Assembly: GCA_002794785.1 (NCBI GenBank)
Contig: NBBA01000008.1
Span: forward strand, 1,302,001 to 1,366,000
Source: Coniferiporia sulphurascens
Taxonomy: Eukaryota > Basidiomycota > Agaricomycetes > Hymenochaetales > Hymenochaetaceae
Length of the DNA stretch: 64,000 nt
Direction: 5' to 3'
Shown here one piece after another: positions 45,501 through 57,500 of the stretch (positions are counted from its first letter, which is position 1; the number at the start of each line of letters is the position of its first letter). Position numbers and translations under genes: made by a program. The notes below the pieces were generated by a model, which was not told the origin of the DNA, made no database searches, and saw only the letters and a program-made list of their open reading frames with translations.

Positions 45501-46536
45501 TGTTGGAGCAGTCCTGAAAAGCACATATTGCCTGATCACATTTGTCATTCCACCAGTAAGAATAAGTGAAGGCAGTAGTAGATGTTTGAGGCATGATTTC
45601 GGATGTCATTAGGGTGATAAGATTACTGAGTTGTGTAGCGAAGTCATTAACGGAGTCATCATTGGTGAAAATGGGAAGCAGTTGATTGTCAAGGTGAAAG
45701 CTGAATTTTTCGATCCATTCTTGTTTGCGTTCCAGGTCGTATTTGTATGAGATGGTGTTTTCTTCTGGATTAAAGTCAGTGTTAATGGGAAGGAATGCAA
45801 GCGTAATTGGAATATGATCAGAAGAGTAGGCCAGCATATCAATGCACATCCAATCGAAAAAGAAATCTGAAAGAATGGCGGAAAAGTTAAGAAGTGTAAG
45901 GTCGATTATAGAATCCGATTGTCGATGTTGGCCTTTTCGCGTTGGAAAGTCGATGTTGTTAAGGATAAAAAGCAATTGATCTTGAGTCCATGTAAGAAAA
46001 TTATCGGATTCAGTTGATGATCGATGTATAGGTCGATTTGGGAGGGCCCATTCCGAATGGTGAAGGTTGAAGTCACCCAAAACGCATGTTGGTATGTTGT
46101 ACTCGAGTTCAATGTCAATGAGGAAGCGAATGTTGTCACCAAGAATACCAGAACCGTAGTTGTAGCAGTTGATGAGTCAGAAAGTTTTGCCGAGGTAAGT
46201 GACATCGATGGTCATAAAATCTTTGTGATTAGTAATGTCCTGGCACGAGATAGCTGATAAATGAGGAAAAGAATGTTGAACGTAAATGATAATGTGAGGT
46301 TTAATAGCAGAGATAGAATCATAAGACAGAATAAAATAGTCCCAAGCTGGATGTTTGATAGGAAGAAAAATAGGGACCCTGTCTGGGGATGAATCCGATC
46401 GTGAAAGTCCAGAGAAGCCAATAAACGGTTCTTGTAAGACAAGGATATGAAGATTTGGATTGTTAAGAAGACGTGTAGTACGAGGACCGCTTTTTGCTAC
46501 ATTTAGCTGGAGGATGTGTAAGGCCATATGATTCAT
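42589..46536 (-). pseudogene. LINE ORF2: endonuclease, reverse transcriptase, RNase H
   Basis: It starts MNHMALHILQLNVAKSG at 46536. Endonuclease motifs are VLQEPFIG, LINCYNYGS, LGDFNLHHSEW and SDHIPI. RT motifs are IPKPNKTDSSNPRSYRPIAL, AIDIKGYFDNVNH, GILQGSPISPILSS and AYVDDQLIL (near 44490). RNase H has YTDSS, FDAEMYALAKC, FSDSSSC and WSPGH (43520-43110). The C-terminal zinc motif is CPCGEPIQTQDHIIRRC (about 42810). Stops include TGA at 46177 (within the endonuclease) and several between 43560 and 43921. All key catalytic residues can still be seen. Confidence 0.9.
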
Positions 46537-48893
46537 AGAGTATCTTCATGGACTGAGTTGTGTTGGTCGACGTGCATGGAGGGAGAGTGGGATCGAGTAA
46601 ATGCTGGGTCGGAGATGAATTGGCACCTGGAAGGATGAACGTTAATGAGATTGGGGTTGAGGGATGATGGAGACAGGGGGGACGAAAGTGTCATGCAGAT
46701 GGGAGCCGGGTTTCTGTTAAAATAAAAGGCCTGTTGAGGACAGTCTATGGAGTCGGCGGGATGAGCCCCTGAGCAATTGACACAATGGAAATGGTCGCAA
46801 GGTTGATTTTCCTGGTAACGAGCGCTAGAACAGCCAGAGCACATTTCACGATGTTGAGATGTTAAGTGTCATTTGGAGGTGCAGTATCTGCATCCGAGGG
46901 GTTGATTGCAGTTGATGGTAAGGTGACCAAATTTCCAACATTTCATGCATTGAGAAAAGCGAGGTTTGTCTTTCCAGACAAGTGGGATGGTAGATTGGCC
47001 AAATATAAAGAAGACGGAAGTGGTAACTTTACGTAAGAGGTCTCTGTTGGGATCTTCAAATGCGAATGAAATAGACGATCGCAGTTTGGTGATTAACTCT
47101 GGGTTGCGAGCCCATCTTGGCAGTTGGGTGATTTTCAGAGAACAGAATAAGTTGTTGAGTAATAGTGAATGGAGGATTTCAAGCTCAGAGAATATGGGAA
47201 GGTTAGGACCATTTGAAGTAATAATGTTGCTAAGAATGACTTTTGACCATTTAATATCCCGAGTAATGGTGAGCGGGTGGTTTGGACGAAGTTCGAGTGC
47301 TTCCTTAAGAACGGGGATAATAGAATTGATCAAGTTGGTCAAGATCGTGTTGGGAAAGGAGAAAATGCAGTTTCTGGCCATGTTCCAGTCAGCGCCAATG
47401 ATATGAATGTGTCGAGCAGTTGGGATGCGATCTAGTTTGGCTTGGATGCGATTGATGAGGGTTTTCGAGTTAGGGCAGGAGGACAGAGGCATGTTTTGAC
47501 CTTGGAAGTGTGCAACATAATGAGTGAGTGTGAATATGGAAGCTGGGGCGGATGGCAGAAGTTTCGGTTGAGTTGTTGGCATATTGAGGCCCAAATGATC
47601 TTTATATGTAAGAGTGCTGATAGGTTGGTCGGCGATTGGATTGCGAAGCATGACAGGTGATGGGGTGCGTTGGCGTGGTCCGGATGGGCGAGTTTGGTTA
47701 GATGTGTTTGACTGTGGTTGCAGTGGCTGAATAAAGCCATGACTGATGTTATCCAGTTCATGAAAGGTGTCTTCTGTAAAGGAAACGTTACGAGGTGCCA
47801 GAGGTGTGGTCACATGAGAAGGTCCATTGGGAGGAAGGAAGGTAGCCACAGTGTTTTCGAGTTGAACCATTCATGAGACAATATGGAGTTCTAGATCTTT
47901 TGCGTGCTGTTTCACTTGTTCCTGGAGAGTTGACTGAAGATTCGTAATCATTGAACTGATAGTGGTAAAGTTGGGACCTGAGGTTATTGTAGCAGCAGTG
48001 GGTTCAATGACGTTATCCTCGATAGAGTTAGGGTAGAGGATGGGGTTTCGAACATGGAAGTCGAATTGCCCAGTGTCGTCAACACTGGTTTTGTGATAAG
48101 TAATTGGCAAAGTAGGTTCGGCTGGATGTACAATGGTGACGGAGGTTGAAGACAGTACGAAGTGAAGATGAAATAATTGGATAGCATTGGCGAGGGAATT
48201 CATGGAGTGATCAGTGAGGTGTTGGTTAAAGCATGATGGCCAAGTGTTGGATATGAGAGAAAGGATTTGTTTGATAGATAGAGTCCATTCTTCAAACGAG
48301 TGTGGAGCTAAAATGTTTTCCAGAGCATCTCGGGCCTCAGATTTGATAATACAGTCTTCCATTGCTTCTTCGTCAGGTGATGGTGTGAAGCGAAGGTTAC
48401 GTTGTTGGCGTGTGGGAGGTTCAGAAGAAGAGGATGAATGTGATTGGTTCGAGGTTTGATGGGGCATAATAGGGGCAGGTGCATGCGTGTTCTGTGAGGC
48501 CTCATGTGTTGAAGGGGAGGCAGCTTGAATGAGGGACTGTGAGTCAAGAGGAAAAACAACGTCCATAGGAGTCATGGAGGGCGCAGCAAGAGTAATATCA
48601 GAGTAATTAGCATATGTTGACGAGAAGTCTTTGAAGTGTGCATTGAAAGATGGGTCTTGAGAAGTCAGCATAGAGAGGACTGATGGAGACTGGGATGATG
48701 GAAGAATTTGCTGATAACCTGTTATTTCAATGTTTATGTTAGGGTTAGTATTTTCTTTAGGAGGAGATGGGAGAGGTCGAGGAGGAGAGTGAGAGGCAGG
48801 AAGGTTAGGAGACAAAGAGTTGTAAGCATGCATTTCTTCAGGGGTGTTGGCAAACCTGGGGCTGTTGAGAGATGGGGTTTGAGAGGACGCCAT
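46533..48893 (-). pseudogene. LINE ORF1: gag-like protein with zinc knuckles
   Basis: It starts MASSQTPSLNSPRF at 48893. The N-terminal half is Ser/Pro-rich; a later region contains HIIGADWNMARNCIF. The C terminus has CCHC-type clusters (CMKCWKFGHLTINC near 46900; CSGCSSARYQENQ and CVNCSGAHPADSIDC near 46790). Two in-frame TGA codons at 47871 and 46869 interrupt an otherwise continuous frame of about 786 codons. The ORF1 stop (46533-46535) overlaps the ORF2 start (46534-46536) as ATGA. The protein binds LINE RNA by family. Confidence 0.85.
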
Positions 48894-49095
48894 GGGGGAA
48901 AGAAAGAATAAAGGAGTAGGGGGAGAGGGGATAGGGAAGTGGATAAGGGTGAAGTTGACTGAAAAACAGCTTGACAGATGTCTACTGTGAGAGGGGACTG
49001 GTGTGGGTGGTTAACCCAGGGAGTTTAGGGGCAGCAAAAGTGGCTGTGCAAAGGGTTAGATGATGGTGGTCAGAGGTCAAGGGGTGAGCCATCCA

Positions 49096-49107
49096 TAACT
49101 CCACTCT
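49096..49107. repeat. LINE target-site duplication, 5' side
   Basis: TAACTCCACTCT, matching 42385-42396 exactly. Confidence 0.85.
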
Positions 49108-49296
49108 CTGCTTCGTACACGTTATCAACTCTACTTCGTCTGTGAACAAAAATGAAACTCCGTCCCGTGCAAATAAAATTAGAGACATTGGAAGATAAGG
49201 ATGACGCTGCGCAAACGAGTAACGATATTAAGCGGAACGGAAAGCAGGTCTGAATGCGTCCTTGAAGAGAAATGAAAATGTGTGGCAGGAGCATGT

Positions 49297-49634
49297 CTAA
49301 AAGTGTCGTCTATCCTCCTTCATTTTCTTTCTGCATGGCGGCATTAGTTATCATCGCGCGCGTAGGACCGAGCGGGAAATACGCACATCTGATACCGTAC
49401 AGCAAAGACCGGTAGCAGGAGCACACCGACAGTGGCGGCGTAGTAGGCATACACATGTTTCTTGTTGTTCTGTCGCGGGGTAAGCGAAGATATGGTCGTG
49501 TATTACAGATTTCGGCGTACAGGATCCATGCCAAATGCATCGAAGTGTGACGAATGAGCCCAGCGCTGCTGCTGGCGTCCCATGTGGGTGAAGGTCGGCG
49601 CGAGACGACGCGCGGTGACAACTAGGAGTGACAT
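49297..49634 (-). CDS. Small single-pass mitochondrial protein (unrecognised)
   Basis: Three exons give about 76 residues. Exon 1 encodes MSLLVVTARRLAPTFTHMG and on to HFDAFGMDP, an Arg/Ser-rich, acid-free start typical of a mitochondrial presequence. Exon 2 encodes NNKKHVYAYYAATVGVLLLP and VFAVRYQ, one membrane span. Exon 3 encodes IKKMKEDRRHF. The second intron (donor GTGCGT, branch CTAAT, acceptor GCAG) restores the basic tail. Size and layout are those of small respiratory-chain subunits or assembly factors, but I cannot name it. Before the LINE insertion it lay about 340 bp from the BAP31-like gene. Confidence 0.65.
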
Positions 49635-50285
49635 AGTGCTTGATTTATAGACAAGCGAGGCTGAAGAGTTGGAGGGATGTAGAGAAGAAGGGCTTTCTTT
49701 AATGAAGACGAGTATAGATGGATGCTGACGACCTTTACGCGCTTCATACTTTACATTTTATATAGCGCCCTTTCCCAGTCCTGAATTTGCTGGTGTTTGG
49801 ATCGGAAGACGAAGTGGCATGTTCGGGGGTAGAAGGGAGGTTTCCTTTCGTCATTTGCGCCGGTTACTGCAGCACGGATCCGATATTTTCTCGTCTGCGA
49901 GGAAGGCGTCCCTTAGCATCGCCATTATACTTGCCATAAAAGGCAACCATGTCGGTTGGATTCGGTAGATTTGCGTCAATAATTCCCTTTTTGGGGAAGG
50001 AGCATGGGCACACCCGCCGAGTTCAGGCGGTGAGTCTTGCAAGCTCGGAGAGACTCGCAAGGGGAATGGGAAGATTGGGGGCAGTGTTAATTTCATATGG
50101 GGAATGCAAGCCACTTTCAAGTCGCAAGTCTGTCCGGGAAAGATGTGCATTTCCATCGAAATCATCGCAAGTCGTCTTGCTTGTTCTACTTTATGATCAC
50201 ACTCCACAGTTGTAAGTACATATCGACGGCACTCAACTTATCCCGGTAGCCCGCCTACATCACAACCACTCCTCTTTCCTTCCCA
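49635..50285. other. Intergenic region, no gene seen
   Basis: Upstream of the small mitochondrial gene and downstream of UBP6, both on the minus strand. Nothing else is supported. Confidence 0.45.
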
Positions 50286-52468
50286 TCAGAATCCTACGCT
50301 ACGGTAAAGTAGAACGTATGCAGACGAGTCCTCTCCTACAAAACAGAAATTATCATTCGGCAAGACTATTTATTGAGAACGAAGTAGTCGAGAGCACTCA
50401 CCGCCTCCGTCGAGCGTGCTCAGCTTGTCCTTCGGGAACACAGTCACCTTGTCATCATCAAACTTGTACCAATCATCCTCGGTATCATCATAGTCGACCT
50501 CGCCCTCGCGGTGCACTAGTGCCCGCTGCCTCACGTACGCCATGTAGTGTCCTGAATCCGCCGCCGCGCCCTTGTGCGTCACGATCCCAACAAGCTCAAA
50601 GAGCCCCGAGCGGCTCGCTCCCTTGTCGTTTTGCACATCCTCCGGTACGAGCGCCTCGAGCTCGGCGATCTCGCGCTTGCGATACTCCTCCTCGGGCTCG
50701 AGTGCCCCGCCGGCAACACCTTTGCCCTTGCCATTGTCCGCGGACGATGCGGCCAGGTCAGCGGTCGGTGGCTCCGCTCCGGCAGGAACGGGCGTTTGCA
50801 GAAGCACGGGCGAAGCTGGCCCACCGGCTGATGCGGCACCAGGTGCGTCAGCCATCTCGACATCCGCCGCGGCGTCCGTCACGCTCGTGCTCGGACCAGC
50901 GGCGGCAGCGGATTTTGTGCGCTTGCGCACTTTGGCACGCTCACGGCGGTCGCGCGCAATCTCTTTGAGACGTGTGTTGACGGGCAAAAGTTTTTGCTTC
51001 AATTCGTCCGTGCACAGGTCCAGCACATCGAACTCTAGTGGGAATTTAACTTTTCGCTGCAGTCAATTAATATTAATAAGATCTCACAATTATGAAGAGA
51101 GATTTGTCAGACTCACCATAATCTTCGCCTTCTTCCCAATATCCCTTTTCCATGCAAAGCGCACCATGTGTACAGTGAGGTTTGCGGGTACACGAGAGAG
51201 TCGCGAGCGCTGCGTATAAACTGCTTCTCGTCCAAGAGACGGCGAGGTCTTTTCAATTTTTTGGTTCAAAGCCTTTTATTGACGGAAAGACCGAACATCA
51301 GTAATAGAGGCCATAACAAAGATGTAAATTGTGCTTACTTCCAAAATCCCCGAATGCATAAAGTTGGTGCTGGCGCTAATATTGCACTCAAGCTTCAGCA
51401 CCTTATCAACTACCACGGACGCTGGCTCTTCCGGAGCTTCGTCACATGTCATCCTTAAGGGTGCAAGTCAATAACGTCGTATACCGTAGGTACGCCTAAA
51501 TAAAATCTTACTCGCGGCGCATCTGACCCATCATATACTCCCCGACAAAATCTCCAGGGAGCGCTTTGAGTGCATTGAAAATCTGCGTCCAGCACTCCTC
51601 TGCATCCTGCTGCGCATACCCGCCCATGCCACTCTTGCCCACGCGCGCGAGCTCGCCAAACTGGGGTACAGCTTCCCGCAATGCGGAAAGGAAGAAAAAT
51701 GGGGAAAATACTGGCCCCAGCGTTTGTGATGACATGCCGGAATAGAGATCATTCAGCGAGCGCACGAGGGCCGGCTCTCCCTCCAGGGTGGATGACGGGA
51801 GTCTCCCGCCATGGGTGGTGAGACTCGAATCTAGCTCCGGGATAGAGCGCATGACTTGAAGACATGCATTCATGTAGCAAGTATTCCCGAGGTTTTTGAG
51901 ACCACAAGGCAGTCTGAGCTGGTTTGGGTGGGTATATGCTATGTCAGATACGACAGAGAAGCGAAAATAGAGAAACATACAGCTCTAGCGATCTCTCCAT
52001 CGTCCATGTCTTCTCAAATTATGAGTAAGGGTCATTTGCAGAACGAATGTAGCCGATCACGGACCTTCCAGAAAGACGACGGGCTTTTCGGGCGGCTTGG
52101 GTAGATCGCCCGCAGCACCGATCACCATGAATGTCTGGCCCTACACATGCAAAGGGTTACTTTCATGATCTCTCTCAGAAATAAATGCACGCACCTCCTT
52201 GGGCGCTACCTTACTCCAGTCTGTGTCGTCCTATAGGTGCGCAGTGCAAAGACCCCATGTGTCAGATTCCCGCATATACACACTCGAGCATGACTGGGAA
52301 ACATACCTTGAGAACACCACCCTTTATCATGACCTTCATCCTGTCCGTCGGCACGCCTGTTTTCTCGTAGACGGTTTGTTTGAAGACGGAGGGCGGAGCA
52401 TCAGTGTTAAGTGGGAGGTCCTCGAGGACCTTGCCTGCATGCTTGACCTTGACTTTGAGTGTCGGCAT
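50286..52468 (-). CDS. UBP6: Ubiquitin-specific protease Ubp6 (USP14)
   Basis: The N terminus MPTLKVKVKHAGKVLEDLPL is a ubiquitin-like domain (about residues 1-75), used by Ubp6 to bind the proteasome subunit Rpn1. The catalytic domain begins at LRLPCGLKNLGNTCYMNACL (Cys box, near 51880). It includes GGYAQQDAEECWTQIF, and its His box is VTHKGAAADSGHYMAYVRQ (near 50540). The last exon encodes SSAYVLLYRSVGF, stop at 50286. A disordered insert (about 50700-50900) separates the two halves of the fold. The enzyme removes ubiquitin from substrates at the 26S proteasome. It is divergent from the MICOS gene across a 238-bp promoter. Confidence 0.94.
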
Positions 52469-52625
52469 TGTCGCTAGCTCTCGCTCTCGATCGAACTGAG
52501 TTGTGGTGGTTGTGGTTAATGAGCAAGCTCTGTGCGGTATTGCGCGTACAGTGAGCAAAGGGACGTTTCAGGTGTCGACGCGCAAGCCCGTAGCGCGCTC
52601 ATACGTTTGCTTAGTCAATCATAAG

Positions 52626-52633
52626 CACGTGAC
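52626..52633. promoter_or_regulatory. E-box CACGTGAC in the UBP6/MICOS promoter
   Basis: CACGTGAC lies about 75 bp before the MICOS gene ATG and about 158 bp from the UBP6 ATG. The same octamer at a similar distance precedes the bL31m gene. A bHLH (Cbf1-like) site is plausible. Confidence 0.45.
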
Positions 52634-52706
52634 GACTCGCCGGGTGTCCTCGGTCGCTGGCACTGGTGGCGTCCTCAAACCTGAACAGCACTCGTCAAGC
52701 CTTGGG

Positions 52707-53614
52707 ATGCTACGGGCTCGCTTGGTATGTACGAGGACGAGCAGCTCTTTGGATTATGTTGTTCATTGGCATTTTTCAGCCCAGAAATGCGCTCCTCGGC
52801 GCTGCAGCGATAGCCGTCGCTGGCGTTCAAGCTGTCCCTCGTGAAAAGCTCTCTATCTATCCGGAAGCCGAGCCTCAGCTCGTTCTTGTCGACACACCCT
52901 CTGAGCTTGAACGTCAAATTGGCACGACACGAGAGGCAATTACGGGCACTTATGAAAACTCGTATGCCTATGTCCACGGTTGGGTAAATAAGTGGATCAA
53001 TGTCGAGCATGCCGTTGAACGTCCGTCTATTTCCTACTCTTGTTTTATCTATTGTTTTAATTCCTTGATTATAACTTGCAGGTAGAATAAAAAGTTTCAA
53101 GGCACCAGAAGAGCAGTTGACCCCCGGCGCACTTTATGTTGGTGTTGCGACGCTCTCTGGCTCCATCCTGGCACGCTCGCGCGGACTCCCCACACGCTTC
53201 CTGCTGCCTCCGACCTTGCTTGTTCTTTCCCTCAACCACTTCTTGCCCAAGACTGCTGCCAATATCGGCGCCTACGTCTCCGACCTTGAGCACACTTATG
53301 CACCGCGTGCTGCACAGTTTACCGACACAGCAATAGCGCACACCCAGATGTCGTGGGAGATGGCGAAGGACAAGGTGGGCGAAGGACGTGTGGCATTTGA
53401 GAAGGGTGTGACTGGTGCCATTGGCGCTGTGCAGGATGCGACGGGCTTGAAGCTACGAGAAGCACTAGGGTCAAGCCGTAAGGCGGGTGCTGATATTGCG
53501 AAGGCGGCAGAGGAGCGCAGTATAGACGTGGTGAAAAAGATTGAGGAAAGCACGCAGGACGTGAGGGAGGTCATAGAGAAGAAGGCGGAGGAGGTTAAGA
53601 CACTCGTATCATAA
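52707..53614 (+). CDS. MICOS subunit Mic26/Mic27 (apolipoprotein O family)
   Basis: Three exons (52707-52724, 52780-53020, 53082-53614) join in phase to 263 residues. The first exon is 18 nt (MLRARL). The mature part has RNALLGAAAIAVAGVQAVP, KLSIYPEAEPQLVLVDTPSE and YAYVHGWVNKWINVE. The membrane region is LTPGALYVGVATLSGSILAR with RFLLPPTLLVLSLNHFLP, and a helical tail ends VIEKKAEEVKTLVS. The glycine-rich first membrane segment and the LLPP turn are typical of Mic26/Mic27, which shape crista junctions in the mitochondrial inner membrane. I cannot tell Mic26 from Mic27. Confidence 0.87.
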
Positions 53615-53688
53615 TAATAGACAAGCACTGCTGAACGATAACATTATGGTTTGCTCTAATCTACGGCCCTCGTCGACAAAACTACCGA

Positions 53689-54232
53689 CTACCTCTTCTT
53701 CTTGGATGCGGGGGTAGGCTTTGGCGGAGGAAGCTTAAGTTCTTGCTTTCTGGAAAAAAGAAAGAACTGGCGTTCAGGCGCAAAGCTAGGAGTTGTAGAC
53801 GGGTAAATAAACTCACTGGCTCTGTGCCCCCACTTTTTGTCCCTCCATTGCATCCTCGACCCACTCCATTTGGATGTCCGTACCGCCGAGTTCTTCGAAC
53901 TTTCTCCTGAACCGGCCAAGACGGCCAGCGCTGGCACCCTCGACGTCTTCCGGGTTGCTACCTGCAAGCCAAGGATTCCATAGGGGATTATTCGTGGTGT
54001 CACGAGAGAGACGAATAGACGAGCGCGGGGAGGTAGTCCAGTGCACGAATGTACTTCCGTCCGCGAGCACGACACGCTGCGGGAAGTGCGGTACGATAGG
54101 GTTTGGGAGAACGGGAGGCCGTCGCCGCCAGACGTGGGTGCGCCCGTACGGAGAGCTAGAGACTGCGCGCGAGAGAAAGGGCGCTGGCACGGCGCACGAC
54201 CTGAGGCCTGCGCGGGAGGTGCAGAGATTCAT
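53689..54232 (-). CDS. MRPL36: Mitochondrial ribosomal protein bL31m
   Basis: Two exons (53817-54232, 53689-53749) give 158 residues. The N terminus (MNLCTSRAGLRSCAVPAPFL) is a mitochondrial presequence. The core FPQRVVLADGSTFVHWTTSP followed by RLSRDTTNNPLWNPW is the conserved mitochondrial L31 segment. The tail is Lys-rich (KPTPASKKKR). It is a large-subunit protein of the mitoribosome. The yeast orthologue is Mrpl36. A CACGTGAC site lies 75 bp upstream. Confidence 0.85.
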
Positions 54233-54306
54233 TGCGCTATTCAAGTGCAGAGCAGAGTTACACCGAGTAAAATGTAGAACTGGACTCGGCGGATGCCGGT
54301 GCGTGA

Positions 54307-54314
54307 CACGTGAC
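54307..54314. promoter_or_regulatory. E-box CACGTGAC upstream of bL31m
   Basis: It lies 75 bp from the bL31m ATG and 248 bp from the ATG of the plus-strand kinase gene. It is identical to the octamer at 52626. Confidence 0.45.
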
Positions 54315-54554
54315 CGAAACGCGTGGGTTGAAGTCAGTCGCGTTGGAATTTTGAACTCTGATTTAGCCACCGCGTCGCTTTTCCATCTGCGCTTTCTTTG
54401 TCTTTCCATACGCCTTTCGCGTAACTTGGATCTTAGTCTTGCCTTGGTATTCGATCTATCCTTTGTAAGCTGGGAGAGGCAGAACACCCGTCCGACCTGC
54501 CCTGGGCCGTTCAACCACACACTAGGCAGACCAGCGGCCCGTTCATGTATCTGG

Positions 54555-57500
54555 ATGTCTAAAGCTGGTCCTACGGCCTGGTTTCATCGCAAGGCACAGC
54601 TTCAAACCCTGCTCGATTGCAATGGCGATGATGAGGAGGAAGGAATAGCACTCGACCGCCTGTTGCATGGCCAGGCGGTCATAGGCAGAACACGTACGTC
54701 CCGTCCACCTCCACTATTTTTCCATCGGAGGCTTACTTAAATAATACTGCCCGTAACTCAGAAAAGTCCAGTCAAATTGACAACATCCGCTTTTCGGATA
54801 AGGATCTCAACTCATTCGGTCCACTAGCAGAGGCGCAGTTCGGACAGGTAATTATTCCCCTGGTAACCAAACAAAAAACTGTAATTGAGCATTTCAACCT
54901 AGGTCGAGCTCGTGAGCTGCCGCATTGACGGGCGTGTATACGTTCGCAAGCGCGTTTCTAAAAAATTCGCCCTCAAGACGCGTGAACAGTTCTCTCCGCA
55001 GACCGAGCGCCACATCTTCCTCCTCGCGCTCAAGGCGGGTATGCCGTCTTCGACCAAAAGAATGGACCCTGCTGTATGGACACCACGTATGCTTTGCTCG
55101 TATCAATGCTCTTCCTTCCTTAACATTGTAATGGAGTATGCTGCGGGAGGTTCGTTGTGGGATGTGCTGGAGTCGTCCAGTGCAGGTCGTCTTGCACCCA
55201 CGGACCTTGCATGGTGGGCACCGCAGTGTGTCGCCGCGCTCGGATGGCTGCACTCACACTGCGGGTATGCCCATCGTGACGTCAAACCGCACAACTTCGT
55301 GCTTCGCCCGGATGCGCGTCTGTTGCTTATCGACTTCGGCAGCGCCGCTCCGCTGCTACTACCGGGTCCCGATGGCGCACAACGCATTCCGCGCGAGTTC
55401 TGTCTCGTTCCTTGCGGAACCTGCGACTATATCTCCCCGGAGATACTTCAGGCTCATGAGGAGGCACTAGTTGCACTCGAGATGTCCGACGACGAGGATG
55501 GCCTCGACAAGTCCGATGAATCAGGCGTGGGTATGAGGAAGGGTTGGAAAGCAAAAGACGCCAAGAGTATCATACAAGGTGATATGGGATACGGCCGTGA
55601 AACGGACTGGTGGAGCTTAGGCGCTATGCTTTACGAACTGGCATACGGCGTTGCGCCGTTTTTCGCAAACGACATCCGCCAGACTTACCTCCGTATCGTG
55701 GAACACAAGGTTTGCTAGTAATAACATATCCTATGATTTCTTGCTTAATCTTGTTTCAGACGAGCCTGAAATTCAACTACAAAGTTCCTGTGCCCACGGC
55801 TTTGGTCAGTCTCATCAAAGGGTGAGTGCTGCGGAGTGTTTGCGAGCTGCTCTCAATACCCGTACCGGCAGCCTCCTGACGCACAGTGAAGATCGCCTTG
55901 GCCGGAACTCAGTGGACGAAATCAAGAGACATGCGTATTTCAAAGATGTGCATTGGTCCACTCTACACACCAGTTAGTAAATTCGTCTTGGAAATCTATA
56001 CGGGACTAATATAATAAATGCTCATAAAATAGAACCTGCACCTAAAGATCTTTTGCTCCCGCAATTCACGTATGCCACTCCTCTCGTACCTCCCCAAATG
56101 GAAGATGATAATACAGAAGATTCGGCTGATGCTTCAAAGCCCTTTGCTTTCTCCGCATTGTTCCAATCATCCGTCTCGTCAAGGCCGACCGCATCTCCTG
56201 GCACCTCGCACATGCAGAATACGCTGTCTACGCCTGCCTTCGGCCGCCGTAGCCTATCTAGGTCGAGCGCCCCAGGCACCGGTTCTACACACAGATCTAT
56301 TGCATCATTTATCGGATTCTCCTGGGGCCCTCCGAAGGATGCTTTCGACGATGCCATGCGTATCGTCCCAGCTGAACCCGCGTCCGCTTCTCCGGGCCTC
56401 CTCGCCCCTTCGGCGCCTTCCTTTCTCAATGACACTTCCATACAAGCACATCCGCTCATTACACCCATGCGACCTATGCGCGGTGGACCAGGTACCGTTC
56501 CGCCGAGCACCGTTCGTGTTACGAGTGTACGACGCAGTGCACAGGCACGGCCTGTCTCGGACCGCGAAGCGATGCGCCTACTTGTCGATTGCGTCGGCAT
56601 GAGTGCGCGCAAGCGTGTACTCGAGAGCGGAAAGAAGCCGAAGGTGCTGCTACCTCAGTTCGGGTTTGCTCCACCGCCGCCAGAATTGGCTTTGACAATG
56701 GGAGCGAAGAACGAGAGGATGGAATTAGGGATGGGTCGTCCACGTGCGGGATCGTATTCGCGCTCTGTGTCGCGCTCTTCTGTGATCAATGCCGTACGCA
56801 AGGAGCTGCGCTTTGATGAAACGACGACGCAGATCATGGTCAGCGAACCGAACACATCTTATTCGAACATGCAAAGTGGCACAGGCGCAGGGTCTAGCAT
56901 AAACGCCCTCGGCGAGAGCGGAGCCCAATATATGCCTTATCCCGGCTCGGACGCATCAATGTCTTCTGACACGGAAGGACCACCGAGTCCAAGTCCAAGC
57001 CCGCGTCCTGGGTCCGCAATGTCTATGCTCTCGATGTCGCGCCGCAGCGCGACGCCGACATTGTCGAGCGTGCACCTTACCGGATCTGGACTCACACGCT
57101 CGAGTAGCGAGCCGCCAGAAGTACGGCCTCGATTGAGGGCGAGTTCGGTCGGCGAAAATAGATACGGGGATGTCAGCGCGATGCCCGATGAGCAGCATCA
57201 TACCGCCTGGGCGGCGAAGAAGAGTACACCCCGGCGCACGCGCTTCGCTGACCCGCCTGTGCAAACGCCTAAGGCTTCGAGCGGGCGCGTGCAGTCGACA
57301 CCCCATCCGCGGCGGAACCTGCCGCTGTCACCCGACACGGAGCCCCGACCCTGTTTTACGCACGGCGAGACACCTGCGCGCCCGAAGATGCGACACAAGA
57401 AGTCGAACGTCGGCATGGATTTGGACACGCCTTCTAGGACGAAGGAGCGTAGAACGGTTCAAAGCCGGAGCGGTGGCGGTGGCGAGCTGACCGCTAGTGA

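Larger units (their letters stand above)
42397..49095 (-). mobile_element. Full-length non-LTR retrotransposon (LINE, Tad1/I-like)
   Basis: The 6.7-kb element reads on the minus strand, from TGGATGGCTCACCCC at 49095 to an A/T-rich tail at 42397-42430. It is bounded by a perfect 12-bp duplication (TAACTCCACTCT). It has a gag-like ORF1 with zinc knuckles and an ORF2 with endonuclease, RT, RNase H and a Cys-rich C terminus. The composition is AT-richer than the surrounding genes. Several stops make this copy non-autonomous, but it is not 5'-truncated, which is unusual for a LINE copy. Confidence 0.93.

Noticed and set aside
53874..54740. Long plus-strand ORF (288 codons) across the bL31m gene
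   Set aside because: Its first 225 codons are antisense to bL31m and its promoter. Only the part from the ATG at 54555 is real, as exon 1 of the AGC kinase.
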